Part shown: in pieces, positions 1 to 6,188 of the stretch
How positions within the stretch are numbered: the first letter of the stretch is position 1
Layout: each line of letters begins with the position of its first letter
IMG/VR virus record: IMGVR_UViG_3300049810_000060
Span: 1-24,740 of that record
Length of the DNA: 24,740 bases
Source: a virus
Strand: one strand, 5' to 3'
Made by a program: the position numbers and the translations under genes
The notes under the pieces: generated by a model
The model's input: only the letters and a program-made list of their open reading frames with translations
What the model was told of the DNA's origin: nothing
Database searches by the model: none

Positions 1-248
1 TCGAAGTCGAATCCTCTTTCTCTACAAAACTCGTCAATGTAGGGTAGTAGACCTATGTATATCTTCTGAGTTTTTAGAGAGAAAAGTCTTACTTTACCAT
101 CCCACCATTTGTTTTTGTATGACGGCATGAACTTGGCGCCAGGTACAGTAAATGAAAAGAAATCGTATAAGTCTCTTGCTAGACCTTTATCACAATTTAC
201 TTTGAGAAAACATTCATCTACTTTAGAAACAGTGACTAGATTAGACAT
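1..248 (-). CDS. uvsW: UvsW helicase, N-terminal fragment (runs off window)
   Basis: UvsW is the T4 superfamily-2 DNA/RNA helicase that unwinds R-loops and branched recombination intermediates and promotes the switch to recombination-dependent replication. Only the first 82 codons are present; the rest lies beyond base 1. The visible part is the small N-terminal substrate-binding domain before the ATPase core. It carries the family pattern DFFSF...F.P.YKNKWWDGKVRLF followed by a Gly-Leu-Leu-Pro...FCRERGF stretch, which lines up well with my memory of T4 UvsW (DFFSF...NWDGRIRL...KKFCDNFGY). No ATPase motif can be checked here. The ATG (246-248) lies inside the end of the upstream oxygenase gene, an 8-base overlap, with no strong ribosome-binding site, so translation is probably coupled. 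Its position after uvsY agrees with a recombination gene pair. Confidence 0.9.
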   Translation of the reverse strand, partial: MSNLVTVSKVDECFLKVNCDKGLARDLYDFFSFTVPGAKFMPSYKNKWWDGKVRLFSLKTQKIYIGLLPYIDEFCRERGFDF

Positions 249-930
249 AAGGATTGCCATGAAACCAACTGACTAAAGATATTCTAGTACCTCTGGTAAC
301 TGGTGTGACTTGATGATGCACAAAAGAAGGAAATACAATTAGACTTCCTCTTTCTTTACCACTAAAGGGTACTGTTTTAATATAATCGTCTACTGATACA
401 CTCTGAAGATTTTCATTATTTCTTAACAAATCAAACATGCCCTTTGGTTCTATCCATTGAAAGTTTCCACCTTCATAATCATCCGGACTAGATAATTGAA
501 TTGTAGAACTTAACTTTCTATAACGACCACCATGAGATTGTTCTGAATCTCCTGAATCTGTATGCCATGTATAGAAGTCTCCTTGTACTCGTGCTTCTGG
601 TCTATGCCTATATGTTGTGTATTGATGATGTTCTACATAATCCCATTGATGCAACCAATCTGCATCTACTGATGCCATGTTAATGCCATCTTCAATTTTT
701 TTGGCAAGGTCTTCTGGAAACTCTTCGTGTATTAACCATCTGATATCTGATTGTCTGATACTATCATCAATCGTGCCTTGTTCTTGTACATCTGGCGCAT
801 CTAAATCGTCTGTTCTTTGACCTACACCGCCAATGACTTCTTCATATCTATTTGCAAATTGAACTATTCTATCGCACTCATGTTCAGTGAAATAACTAGG
901 ATATATCATTGCATAGTTTCTTAGATTCAT
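241..930 (-). CDS. 2OG-Fe(II) oxygenase, PiuC/PKHD-type hydroxylase
   Basis: This 229-aa protein is a member of the 2-oxoglutarate/Fe(II)-dependent dioxygenase superfamily, prolyl-4-hydroxylase branch, closest in motif style to PiuC/PKHD-type hydroxylases. The iron triad is visible: H123 and D125 in WHTDSG, and the distal His, most likely H206, in PSFVHHQVTPVTRGTR. R216 is the likely 2-oxoglutarate-binding Arg. The phrase HxVTPVTRGxR is characteristic of the PiuC group. The substrate cannot be told from sequence. The start is joined to the uvsY stop by TAATG (1-base overlap), and its 3' end overlaps the uvsW start by 8 bases, so it is embedded in the recombination operon. That is odd: UvsY and UvsW are functional partners and the oxygenase sits between them. 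It could act on protein, DNA or a host metabolite. Confidence 0.9.
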   Translation of the reverse strand: MNLRNYAMIYPSYFTEHECDRIVQFANRYEEVIGGVGQRTDDLDAPDVQEQGTIDDSIRQSDIRWLIHEEFPEDLAKKIEDGINMASVDADWLHQWDYVEHHQYTTYRHRPEARVQGDFYTWHTDSGDSEQSHGGRYRKLSSTIQLSSPDDYEGGNFQWIEPKGMFDLLRNNENLQSVSVDDYIKTVPFSGKERGSLIVFPSFVHHQVTPVTRGTRISLVSWFHGNPYV

Positions 931-1373
931 TATTGACCTGCCATAAATTTACGCCACTCGATTGTATTCTTAATAGTTTGATGTCTCCAAGTGATATTAT
1001 CCATGCATCTTTTTATAAAGTCTACAGTCACTTCTAAGTAATCAATCTTTGCCTTAAGTTTAACTAAATCTTCATCAGCGTTAAAAAAGTAATTGAAATC
1101 GTTCTTCATTATTTTAAGACCATCGAATGGGTCTGTTTGCCAACCAAGTTCTTGTATCTTATCATCGTCAAGTTTTCCATTGAACCACATCCACTTATAC
1201 TTAAGTAGTTGATTGTAGTCTTGGTTGTATTTCTTTAACAGTAAGATTTTACTTGTTAATAAGTCGGAATACTTTGCGTGTAGTTTGGGAACATGTAAAG
1301 ATGCTGTATCTAATTCGATATCATCTATCTCACAATCCTTCACCCATTGTTCTTTCAATTGTTCTAAATTCAT
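930..1373 (-). CDS. uvsY: UvsY recombination mediator
   Basis: This 147-aa protein is close in length to T4 UvsY (137 aa), the mediator that helps the UvsX recombinase displace single-strand-binding protein gp32 from ssDNA. The N-terminus (MNLEQLKEQWVKDCEIDDIELD) matches the T4 pattern M.LE.L.EE..KD..ID...L. The middle holds a short KYNQDYNQLLKYKWMWFNGK segment equivalent to the T4 stretch ending in YYSG, and the C-terminus is helical and ends in FMAGQ, as T4 ends in AFEAGK. The protein is mostly helical, as expected of the hexameric mediator. It sits directly upstream of a 2OG oxygenase and uvsW. The ATG at 1371-1373 follows a 31-base gap that contains a perfect palindrome and an A+T-rich TATAAT-like element, so an own promoter is possible but unproven. 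Confidence 0.88.
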   Translation of the reverse strand: MNLEQLKEQWVKDCEIDDIELDTASLHVPKLHAKYSDLLTSKILLLKKYNQDYNQLLKYKWMWFNGKLDDDKIQELGWQTDPFDGLKIMKNDFNYFFNADEDLVKLKAKIDYLEVTVDFIKRCMDNITWRHQTIKNTIEWRKFMAGQ

Positions 1374-1385
1374 AATATACCATTA

Positions 1386-1401
1386 TACACCATATGGTGT
1401 A
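1386..1401. repeat. 16-bp perfect palindrome upstream of uvsY
   Basis: The sequence TACACCATATGGTGTA reads the same on both strands. It lies in the 31-base gap between the tail-tube-like gene and uvsY. In RNA it would fold as a 6-bp stem with an AUAU loop, but no U-run follows, so a terminator is unlikely. On the minus strand a TATAAT-like hexamer (1382-1387) overlaps its edge. It may be an operator for a dimeric regulator, or an RNA hairpin that protects or insulates the uvsY transcript. Confidence 0.5.
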
Positions 1402-1404
1402 AAA

Positions 1405-1950
1405 TTACGAGGTGGTTTTAATTTCGTAATACGAGAATCTAAACGATACAGATACTATTGCCGGTTCGGCATCTGCACCAGATTCTAATTCAATTGACCC
1501 CAATGATACAGGAAATGCATCATGGAATCTTATGTACCTGTTGGGTACATTTTTGTTTGTGTTTATCACTAATGTGATATCTGAGTATTGATTTCTATCA
1601 TTGTCGATAGATGCAAGTATGTTAGTTCTATTCACAGCAGTATCAGTGTATGTGCCATACAATGCTGGGTCATTCAAAGGAACTATAGAGTCTATCCAAT
1701 TGTATATCTCTGAGAAGTTCTCTAAGTCTTCGTCAACAATGAATGATACTTCTAATGTATCAAATGATGCCTTATCTCCTGGAAAGAAAGCATCTAGACC
1801 AACACCTGCTGATTGAACAGTTTCGCCAAATTGAACACCTGGTATGTTTACTGTTCTAACATAATACTCTACAGTAGGAACTTTATCTATGAGTAGTCTA
1901 AAGTTATTTCTGTTTAGTATTGACTTGTTTATATCTGTTTTTATACCCAT
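1405..1950 (-). CDS. Tail-tube-fold structural protein (gp19/gp54-like paralogue)
   Basis: A 181-aa protein that I read as a member of the tail-tube fold family. It opens with NNFRLLIDKVPTVEYYVRTVNIPG, the usual tube-protein start in which a strand leads to a turn at P-G. It continues with LEVSFIVDEDLENFSEIYNWI, resembling the T4 gp54 phrase VISFRMDSEACNYRAMQDWV, and ends in alternating strands (AIVSVSFRFSYYEI) like the ETFDVTFAY ending of tube proteins. It is much shorter than T4 gp54 (320 aa) and differs from the true gp19 elsewhere in this window, so it may be a tube initiator, a baseplate component or a terminal tube protein. The start has a CATAAATA late-promoter box exactly 5 nt upstream and no Shine-Dalgarno sequence. 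The assignment rests on remembered family patterns. Confidence 0.65.
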   Translation of the reverse strand: MGIKTDINKSILNRNNFRLLIDKVPTVEYYVRTVNIPGVQFGETVQSAGVGLDAFFPGDKASFDTLEVSFIVDEDLENFSEIYNWIDSIVPLNDPALYGTYTDTAVNRTNILASIDNDRNQYSDITLVINTNKNVPNRYIRFHDAFPVSLGSIELESGADAEPAIVSVSFRFSYYEIKTTS

Positions 1951-1955
1951 AATAC

Positions 1956-1963
1956 TATTTATG
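1956..1963 (-). promoter_or_regulatory. Late promoter box CATAAATA
   Basis: On the minus strand this reads CATAAATA, one base from the T4 late consensus TATAAATA. It is 5 nt from the ATG of the tail-tube-like gene, so with T4 geometry (+1 about six bases past the box) the transcript would begin at the start codon. It directly follows the terminator at 1966-1989. Confidence 0.65.
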
Positions 1964-1965
1964 CG

Positions 1966-1989
1966 AAAAGGGGACCGAAGTCCCCAAAA
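1966..1989 (-). terminator. Rho-independent terminator with cUUCGg loop
   Basis: On the minus strand: GGGGAC, loop TTCG, GTCCCC, then TTTT. The C(UUCG)G tetraloop is exceptionally stable. It lies a few bases after the stop of the 72-aa gene and just before the next late promoter box. The A-run on the other side means it could also work on the plus strand, but no plus-strand gene is seen. Confidence 0.85.
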
Positions 1990-1991
1990 GT

Positions 1992-2210
1992 TTACTTCTC
2001 GTTTACAAACTCATTCAATTCACTTGCAACAGAAATTATCTCCTGTGCATCGATTGATTTTGTTGGTAAAGGTTTCTTATCATCTGGATGATTATCGTTG
2101 TGCGAGTAAACCGCATCAATCTTCCTTTGTAAGTTTTCGATTAGTATGGATTGCGCCATACTTAGTAAATCGGCTCTTATTTCATAACCGCTCTTTCCTT
2201 GATTTGCCAT
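1992..2210 (-). CDS. Small protein between gp23 and the tail-tube-like gene
   Basis: A 72-aa, mostly helical, charged protein beginning MANQGKSGYEIRADLLSMAQ. I recall small proteins with a SGYEIR-DLL-MAQ opening at this position in marine T4-like phages, but no function is known to me. The tail NHPDDKKPLPTKSIDAQEIISVASELNEFV is a Pro/Asp/Lys linker followed by a helix. It has a strong ribosome-binding site (GGAGGAA, 2214-2220) and stands as its own transcription unit: a strong terminator lies before it (2274-2302) and another just after it (1966-1989). Independent high-level late expression suggests a structural or assembly role. That is inference only. Confidence 0.75.
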   Translation of the reverse strand: MANQGKSGYEIRADLLSMAQSILIENLQRKIDAVYSHNDNHPDDKKPLPTKSIDAQEIISVASELNEFVNEK

Positions 2211-2213
2211 ATT

Positions 2214-2232
2214 TTCCTCCGTGTGTGTGTGT
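2214..2232 (-). promoter_or_regulatory. Strong ribosome-binding site preceded by (CA)6
   Basis: GGAGGAA lies 4 nt before the ATG of the 72-aa gene. Immediately upstream on the minus strand are six CA dinucleotides (2221-2232). The Shine-Dalgarno match decides this start. The CA tract is unstructured and prone to slippage, and might keep the site open. Confidence 0.7.
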
Positions 2233-2239
2233 TTATGAC

Positions 2240-2268
2240 TGTATCTTTATGATACAATAGTATTTAGT
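2240..2268 (-). promoter_or_regulatory. Possible variant late promoter and leader hairpin
   Basis: On the minus strand ACTAAATA (2261-2268) differs from TATAAATA at its first two bases. Downstream of it a 6-bp hairpin (2240-2256, stem TGTATC/GATACA with a 5-nt loop) would sit in the leader of the 72-aa gene. A promoter is expected here because a strong terminator precedes it, but the box is weak. Confidence 0.35.
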
Positions 2269-2273
2269 GCGCT

Positions 2274-2302
2274 AAAAAAAAGGGTCTCGAAAGACCCTTT
2301 TT
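2274..2302 (-). terminator. Rho-independent terminator after gp23
   Basis: On the minus strand: AGGGTCT, loop TTCG, AGACCCT, then a long T-run. A 7-bp G+C-rich stem with a UUCG loop and a poly-U tail, 28 bases past the gp23 stop codon. It should end the major capsid transcript. The flanking A-run and T-run make it potentially bidirectional. Confidence 0.9.
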
Positions 2303-2330
2303 AATTCGATTAAAATCGAAACTACTAAGT

Positions 2331-3644
2331 TTACAGGATATTTGAAACTGCAATCTTTCTGTAGTATTGGTTTACACCAGCAGTACTTGACAAAGCGTCT
2401 GAAGGAGTAGCACCTACGAATGGATTTGCAACCATACCGTATCGTGTTTTGAAACCAATTTTCGGTTGGAATGTGTTCTCGCCAACTGCACGAACCATTT
2501 GTAATGGAACATACGGACAATAGAACATACCAGCGTCATAAGGGTTACTTCCTCTATAACCTACTGTCATGTAGTCTGACCCAGCATATGGGTCGATGTA
2601 TACTTTAACTCTTCCGTTTAGAAGACCAGCAAATGTATTGCCAGTATCGTCAACATTTAAAGAAGTTGAAAGTGCTGGAGCGTAATCTAATACGCCTGCC
2701 ATTGAAAGAGCAGATGCAACATCACTAGAACATAGAATAAAGTTACCTTTACCTCTTCTTGTTTCTTTTGCAATCTTGTTTGATTCTCTTTCGATTTGGA
2801 ATAATAAACCTTTGAACTTTTCAACTGACCATCTTCCGTTAGCGTCAACATCTAAGTTGAATGTACCAGCAGATGCAGTGCCTTCAGCACCAGTTTTTGC
2901 TTGTACATTTACACTTCTTACTACTTCCCTGTTGATTTCAGCAAGGATTTCAGAAGATAAGATGTTTGCTAACTCAGACTCAGCGTCAAGACCGTGGATA
3001 GCTTTTAAGTCTTGTGCAAGTTCTAGAGTGTATTCTGCTTTTAATGCTCTGGATACAGCTGTCACTGTTGATTTCTCAATTGTGAAAGACATTTCAGCGA
3101 ATTCATTTGTAGTTGCATCGCCTAATGCTTCAGCTTTATCTGTGCCCATACCAGTTGGAGTTGCATTTTTATATGCATTTGAACCGGCAAATGGATCGCC
3201 CTCTCTAGCACTGTATAATCCAGACTCACCGTCAACTCTTCCATGGTCGTGTGAAGCATCTTGTACTTCGTTTACGCCCATAGCTTCTGTTGATTGAAGT
3301 CTAGTAGCACCTGTAGGGTAATCTTGATATCTTGCTTTCATAGCGAAGATAAGTCCTGTAGGACCAGTCATCGGTTGAACACCGCAAATGTCGTAAGCAA
3401 CGAGATTTGGCATAGCTCTACGCACTAAACTAATTAGGATTGGATCCCAGTTAGAAATGGCAGAACCAGTAGCATTTAAAGGTGCAGCTTCTGAAAGAGT
3501 AGCTCTATCTTCGTTTAGGGCTTTCTCTTGGTTTTCAAGAATTACTGCTGTGACTGCTCTTTTGTAGTTGTCTTCGATTTTTGGCAAATCGGAGTGCTCT
3601 AGAATAGGGCTCCACTTTTCTTGTAAGTTTTCTGATAAAAACAT
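2331..3644 (-). CDS. gp23: Major capsid protein gp23
   Basis: The 437-aa precursor of the T4-type major head protein (HK97 fold), which forms the hexameric lattice of the prohead. Recognisable segments are SNWDPILISLVRRAMPNLVAYDICGVQPM, the hallmark phrase of gp23, and GPTGLIFAMKARY. The conserved C-terminal region includes NPFVGATPSDAL and ends in NQYYRKIAVSNIL. The prohead protease gp21 cuts T4-type proteins after (L/I)xE. The sequence TLSE|AAPLNATG gives a likely cleavage after E52, matching T4 (after E65) in place and context. The protein is shorter than T4 gp23 (521 aa), as is usual in marine relatives. The ribosome-binding site AAAGGAAA precedes the ATG. It follows gp22 by 28 bases and is closed by a strong terminator. 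Confidence 0.98.
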   Translation of the reverse strand: MFLSENLQEKWSPILEHSDLPKIEDNYKRAVTAVILENQEKALNEDRATLSEAAPLNATGSAISNWDPILISLVRRAMPNLVAYDICGVQPMTGPTGLIFAMKARYQDYPTGATRLQSTEAMGVNEVQDASHDHGRVDGESGLYSAREGDPFAGSNAYKNATPTGMGTDKAEALGDATTNEFAEMSFTIEKSTVTAVSRALKAEYTLELAQDLKAIHGLDAESELANILSSEILAEINREVVRSVNVQAKTGAEGTASAGTFNLDVDANGRWSVEKFKGLLFQIERESNKIAKETRRGKGNFILCSSDVASALSMAGVLDYAPALSTSLNVDDTGNTFAGLLNGRVKVYIDPYAGSDYMTVGYRGSNPYDAGMFYCPYVPLQMVRAVGENTFQPKIGFKTRYGMVANPFVGATPSDALSSTAGVNQYYRKIAVSNIL

Positions 3645-3663
3645 TTTTATTTCCTTTAAATAA

Positions 3664-3684
3664 CCTTAGGGTTTATCCCAAAGG
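3664..3684 (-). other. Hairpin spanning the gp22 stop codon
   Basis: On the minus strand CCTTTGGG, loop ATAAA, CCCTAAGG forms an 8-bp stem with one internal T-T mismatch, across the gp22 stop. No U-run follows. It could be an RNA-processing or stability element between the scaffold and the much more abundant capsid protein. No late promoter box is visible for gp23 in the gap. Confidence 0.45.
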
Positions 3685-5052
3685 TTTAAGTTTACTAATA
3701 GCAGAAGCGTACTGATTCATTGCAGGGTCAAGTCTGACTTCATTCTCTTCTGAGAAATCACCAGTTCCTTCTTCTACTACAGTTTCTTCTGCGATGTTTT
3801 CTTCTTTTGGAAAGTAAGCGTTCTTTAGTTCTTCAACTTTATCACTAAAGTCTTCAGCACTAACGAAATCTACACCTTCTGCAAGAGAAACCATCTTCTC
3901 TGTTTGTGATTCAGATAGGTCTTTACAGGCCTCTGAAATCACGGTGCCTCTTTTGAGTTGGTCGTTCTCTGCAACAACTTCCATATTTTTAGATACTTCG
4001 TTGTCTAGTTTCTCTTCCATCTCATCAAGACGATTTGCGAGTTCATCAATAACATTGTACTTATCTTCAGGCACTTCAACATAATGTTCTACGAACAATG
4101 CTTTCATACCTTCGATGAAGTTTTCTGTCATTTCTGACCTCAAACCTCTCTCAATTGCAAGTTCGTTTTCTTTCGTCCACTCTTCTGCACAATACGATAG
4201 ATACTTATCAACTGCTTCTGTTAGGTCGCCTTTGACAGTTTCTACTGAGGTTTTTAAATTTTCTGAATAAGTTGTTTCTAACTCTTCTTTTATTTCTGCA
4301 ACTTTTGAAGTGACAGCAGCCTTAAAGATAGTTCTTGCCTTTTCAGAATTTTCTTCTGATAAGTCTAGAGCTTCTGAAATTTTTGATAGGTCGTCCTCTA
4401 TCTCCATTTCAACGAGGTCTGAATCAATTTCTGAGGATTCTTTTACTTCTTCCTCATCATCTTCATCTTCATCATCTTTTTCGTCTTCTTTCTCTTCTTT
4501 AGTCTTAGCTTCAATAATTGAATTGTAAGTTTCTTCGACTGTTTCTTCGTCTGAACTCTTTAAGAATTCTACGATGTTTCTCGCAATCTCTGCTTTAGTC
4601 AAGGATTCGTCAACCTTCTTTGAGTCTTCGTCTTCATCTTCATCGTCAACTTTCTTCATTTCTGAATACATTGCTGATAAATCTGATTTACTCATATCCT
4701 TCATAGCGTTGACCATAGCCTTGATAGTTTGCATCTTAGAAGGTTTCTCTGATTCGGAAACTTCTTCTTCTTTAACATTCTTCAACTTAGGTTGCTTCTC
4801 GGCAGGAGATTCGCCTTTCTGTTGTGGATCACCACTAACTTCTTTGGTTCCTTTCTCTGCGCTCTTAACTGATGCAACTGCTTTGTCAACAGGATTTTCT
4901 TCTGGTTTGACGACTTCAGCCTTACCACCATCTATTTTGGCGGCATCGGATGAACCTTGCTTAACAGGTTTTGAGTCACCTTTTTCGGCTTTCGAATTCG
5001 GCTGCATAGCCTCTGCGATTGCCTGTTCTAGGTTTTTTTCTAAATCTGCCAT
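3673..5052 (-). CDS. gp22: Prohead core scaffolding protein gp22
   Basis: A 459-aa, extremely acidic and Lys/Glu-rich, largely coiled-coil protein in the gp22 position between gp21 and gp23. It would form the internal core of the prohead and be degraded by gp21. An N-terminal Lys/Pro/Ala-rich low-complexity stretch (about residues 15-100) precedes long helical segments with runs of Asp/Glu (about 135-145 and 188-205). Helices with heptad character follow (about 225-400), and the end is DPAMNQYASAISKLKPLG, a short C-terminal helix as in other gp22 proteins. It is longer than T4 gp22 (269 aa). A perfect late promoter lies 35 bases before the ATG and a ribosome-binding site (AGGAG) just upstream. 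Identification rests on position and composition more than on residue matches. Confidence 0.85.
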   Translation of the reverse strand: MADLEKNLEQAIAEAMQPNSKAEKGDSKPVKQGSSDAAKIDGGKAEVVKPEENPVDKAVASVKSAEKGTKEVSGDPQQKGESPAEKQPKLKNVKEEEVSESEKPSKMQTIKAMVNAMKDMSKSDLSAMYSEMKKVDDEDEDEDSKKVDESLTKAEIARNIVEFLKSSDEETVEETYNSIIEAKTKEEKEDEKDDEDEDDEEEVKESSEIDSDLVEMEIEDDLSKISEALDLSEENSEKARTIFKAAVTSKVAEIKEELETTYSENLKTSVETVKGDLTEAVDKYLSYCAEEWTKENELAIERGLRSEMTENFIEGMKALFVEHYVEVPEDKYNVIDELANRLDEMEEKLDNEVSKNMEVVAENDQLKRGTVISEACKDLSESQTEKMVSLAEGVDFVSAEDFSDKVEELKNAYFPKEENIAEETVVEEGTGDFSEENEVRLDPAMNQYASAISKLKPLG

Positions 5053-5087
5053 TTTTTTCTCCTGTTTGAGTTTTAGCTTAACTCTTT

Positions 5088-5095
5088 TATTTATA
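5088..5095 (-). promoter_or_regulatory. Late promoter TATAAATA for gp22/gp23
   Basis: A perfect T4 late box on the minus strand, placed right after the gp21 stop codon and 35 nt upstream of the gp22 ATG. It probably drives gp22 and gp23 together up to the terminator at 2274-2302. The leader it creates contains AGGAG before the ATG. Confidence 0.85.
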
Positions 5096-5097
5096 TA

Positions 5098-5751
5098 TTA
5101 TAGGTTCTCTACGAACTTTTTCCACATGTTTAATTTGGTTTCTTCAAGTTTATTCATCTTTGCAGTCCTTAATTTGTTCTGCATAACTTCGATGTCTTGT
5201 GCTTTCAGTACACCAGATTCATAGACCCATTCTACACCTTCCATGATTCCTTCAACGAAGGCTTCTGGTGCGGAGGGGTCTGCAACGATATCAGCTGCGG
5301 TTGCAAGTTGAAAATCGCCTTTAACATATTGGGCACCACCTCTTTGTTCGAGCGAACCCAAACCTCTTGATGATACGCCAAGTTTTGCACCATCATTAAT
5401 CAAATTTCTTACGATTTGACCGTTTGGGGTGCTTAAAATTTTTGCTCTTCCCATGAAATTAGAACCATCTTCTTCTAATTTTGTTATCATGTGAGATACT
5501 TTGTCTAAATTGATTGTTGGTCCGTCAGGATGTCCTAACTCACCAAATGCTCGTCCTTTCTCAACGAACTCTTTACAGTAGCGGTCTACTTCTTTTTTCA
5601 TTACTTCTTTAGGATAAACTCTGCCGTTTCTGTTTTTAATGTCGGCCTGCATGAATACACCTTCGATGAAGTAATCTTTCTCGCCCTTTTCGTTTTCTTC
5701 TACGATTACTGGTTCAATTGCGTAATCAACAAATTCAGATATTAGTTTCAT
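5098..5751 (-). CDS. gp21: Prohead maturation protease gp21
   Basis: A 217-aa serine protease of the T4 gp21 family, about the length of T4 gp21 (212 aa). It sits in the prohead core, activates itself and cleaves gp23, gp22 and other core proteins after (L/I)xE. The motifs are clear: F(M/I)QAD-KN-NGR-YP near the N-terminus, the catalytic His in ELGHP (H74), and the catalytic Ser in LGVSSRG (S127 or S128). The ending FVENL is short. The start lies inside the end of gp68 (17-base overlap). GGAG stands 7 nt before the ATG, so translation is coupled but also has its own ribosome-binding site. Confidence 0.97.
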   Translation of the reverse strand: MKLISEFVDYAIEPVIVEENEKGEKDYFIEGVFMQADIKNRNGRVYPKEVMKKEVDRYCKEFVEKGRAFGELGHPDGPTINLDKVSHMITKLEEDGSNFMGRAKILSTPNGQIVRNLINDGAKLGVSSRGLGSLEQRGGAQYVKGDFQLATAADIVADPSAPEAFVEGIMEGVEWVYESGVLKAQDIEVMQNKLRTAKMNKLEETKLNMWKKFVENL

Positions 5752-6043
5752 TTATAACTCCTAAAATTTCTTCTAATGAGATGTCTTCTTCATTCATTTG
5801 TTTCATTACCATTTTAATATTCTTCATCTCTTTTTCAGCTTCTTTCATGTTTCTGTATGGGTCTCCCATTGAGACTGTATTAACATAAACATGAATCTTG
5901 CCTCGTTTATCTTCGCCGAATCTTATGTCCAGTGTTTTACTGCCTACTTTTTCAGTAGACTTCTTAACTTCTTTCTGTCCTGACGGAAGTTTAAACTTCG
6001 CCTCATTAAGAATCGTTGTTATCTGGTCCCAAGTTTTCGCCAT
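5735..6043 (-). CDS. gp68: Prohead core protein, gp68-like
   Basis: A 102-aa basic, helical protein in the exact gp68 slot of the T4 order 20-67-68-21. In T4 gp68 is a minor prohead core protein, 141 aa, needed for correct prohead shape. Seen here: an N-terminal helix (WDQITTILNEAKFKLPSG), a Lys-rich linker, two beta-like strands (KTLDIRFG and KIHVYVN), then the Met/Glu-rich helix EAEKEMKNIKMVMKQMNEE, and a C-terminal SLEEILGVIN. It overlaps the preceding gene by 38 bases and gp21 by 17 bases. The assignment is from gene order and general character. Confidence 0.7.
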   Translation of the reverse strand: MAKTWDQITTILNEAKFKLPSGQKEVKKSTEKVGSKTLDIRFGEDKRGKIHVYVNTVSMGDPYRNMKEAEKEMKNIKMVMKQMNEEDISLEEILGVINETNI

Positions 6044-6188
6044 TCATCCAATCAACTGACATTTCGACTCTTTTCATGTCGACCTGGTCAGCAGCCTTTT
6101 GTTTGATACCCTTGAAAATAGAATCTTGAGCATCTTGTAATTTACCGGACTCTATTTGGTCCACTATGTTTTTTGCTATTTCTGACAT
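6006..6188 (-). CDS. gp67: Prohead core protein, gp67-like
   Basis: A 60-aa protein starting on the gp20 stop (TAATG overlap). T4 gp67 (80 aa) is a major prohead core component cut by gp21, beginning with a helix of the type IEAIKSND--AARKLF. Here the equivalent is IVDQIESGKLQDAQDSIFKGI, followed by KRVEMSVDWM. The T4 acidic C-terminal tail is missing or reduced to GPDNNDS. The last 38 bases overlap the gp68-like start in another frame. Position and the N-terminal helix support the call; a search would be needed to settle it. Confidence 0.7.
   Translation of the reverse strand: MSEIAKNIVDQIESGKLQDAQDSIFKGIKQKAADQVDMKRVEMSVDWMNGENLGPDNNDS

Noticed and set aside
4310-5224. Plus-strand open frames rich in serine
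   Set aside because: They are antisense shadows of the Asp/Glu-rich codons of gp22 and have no ribosome-binding site or family match.
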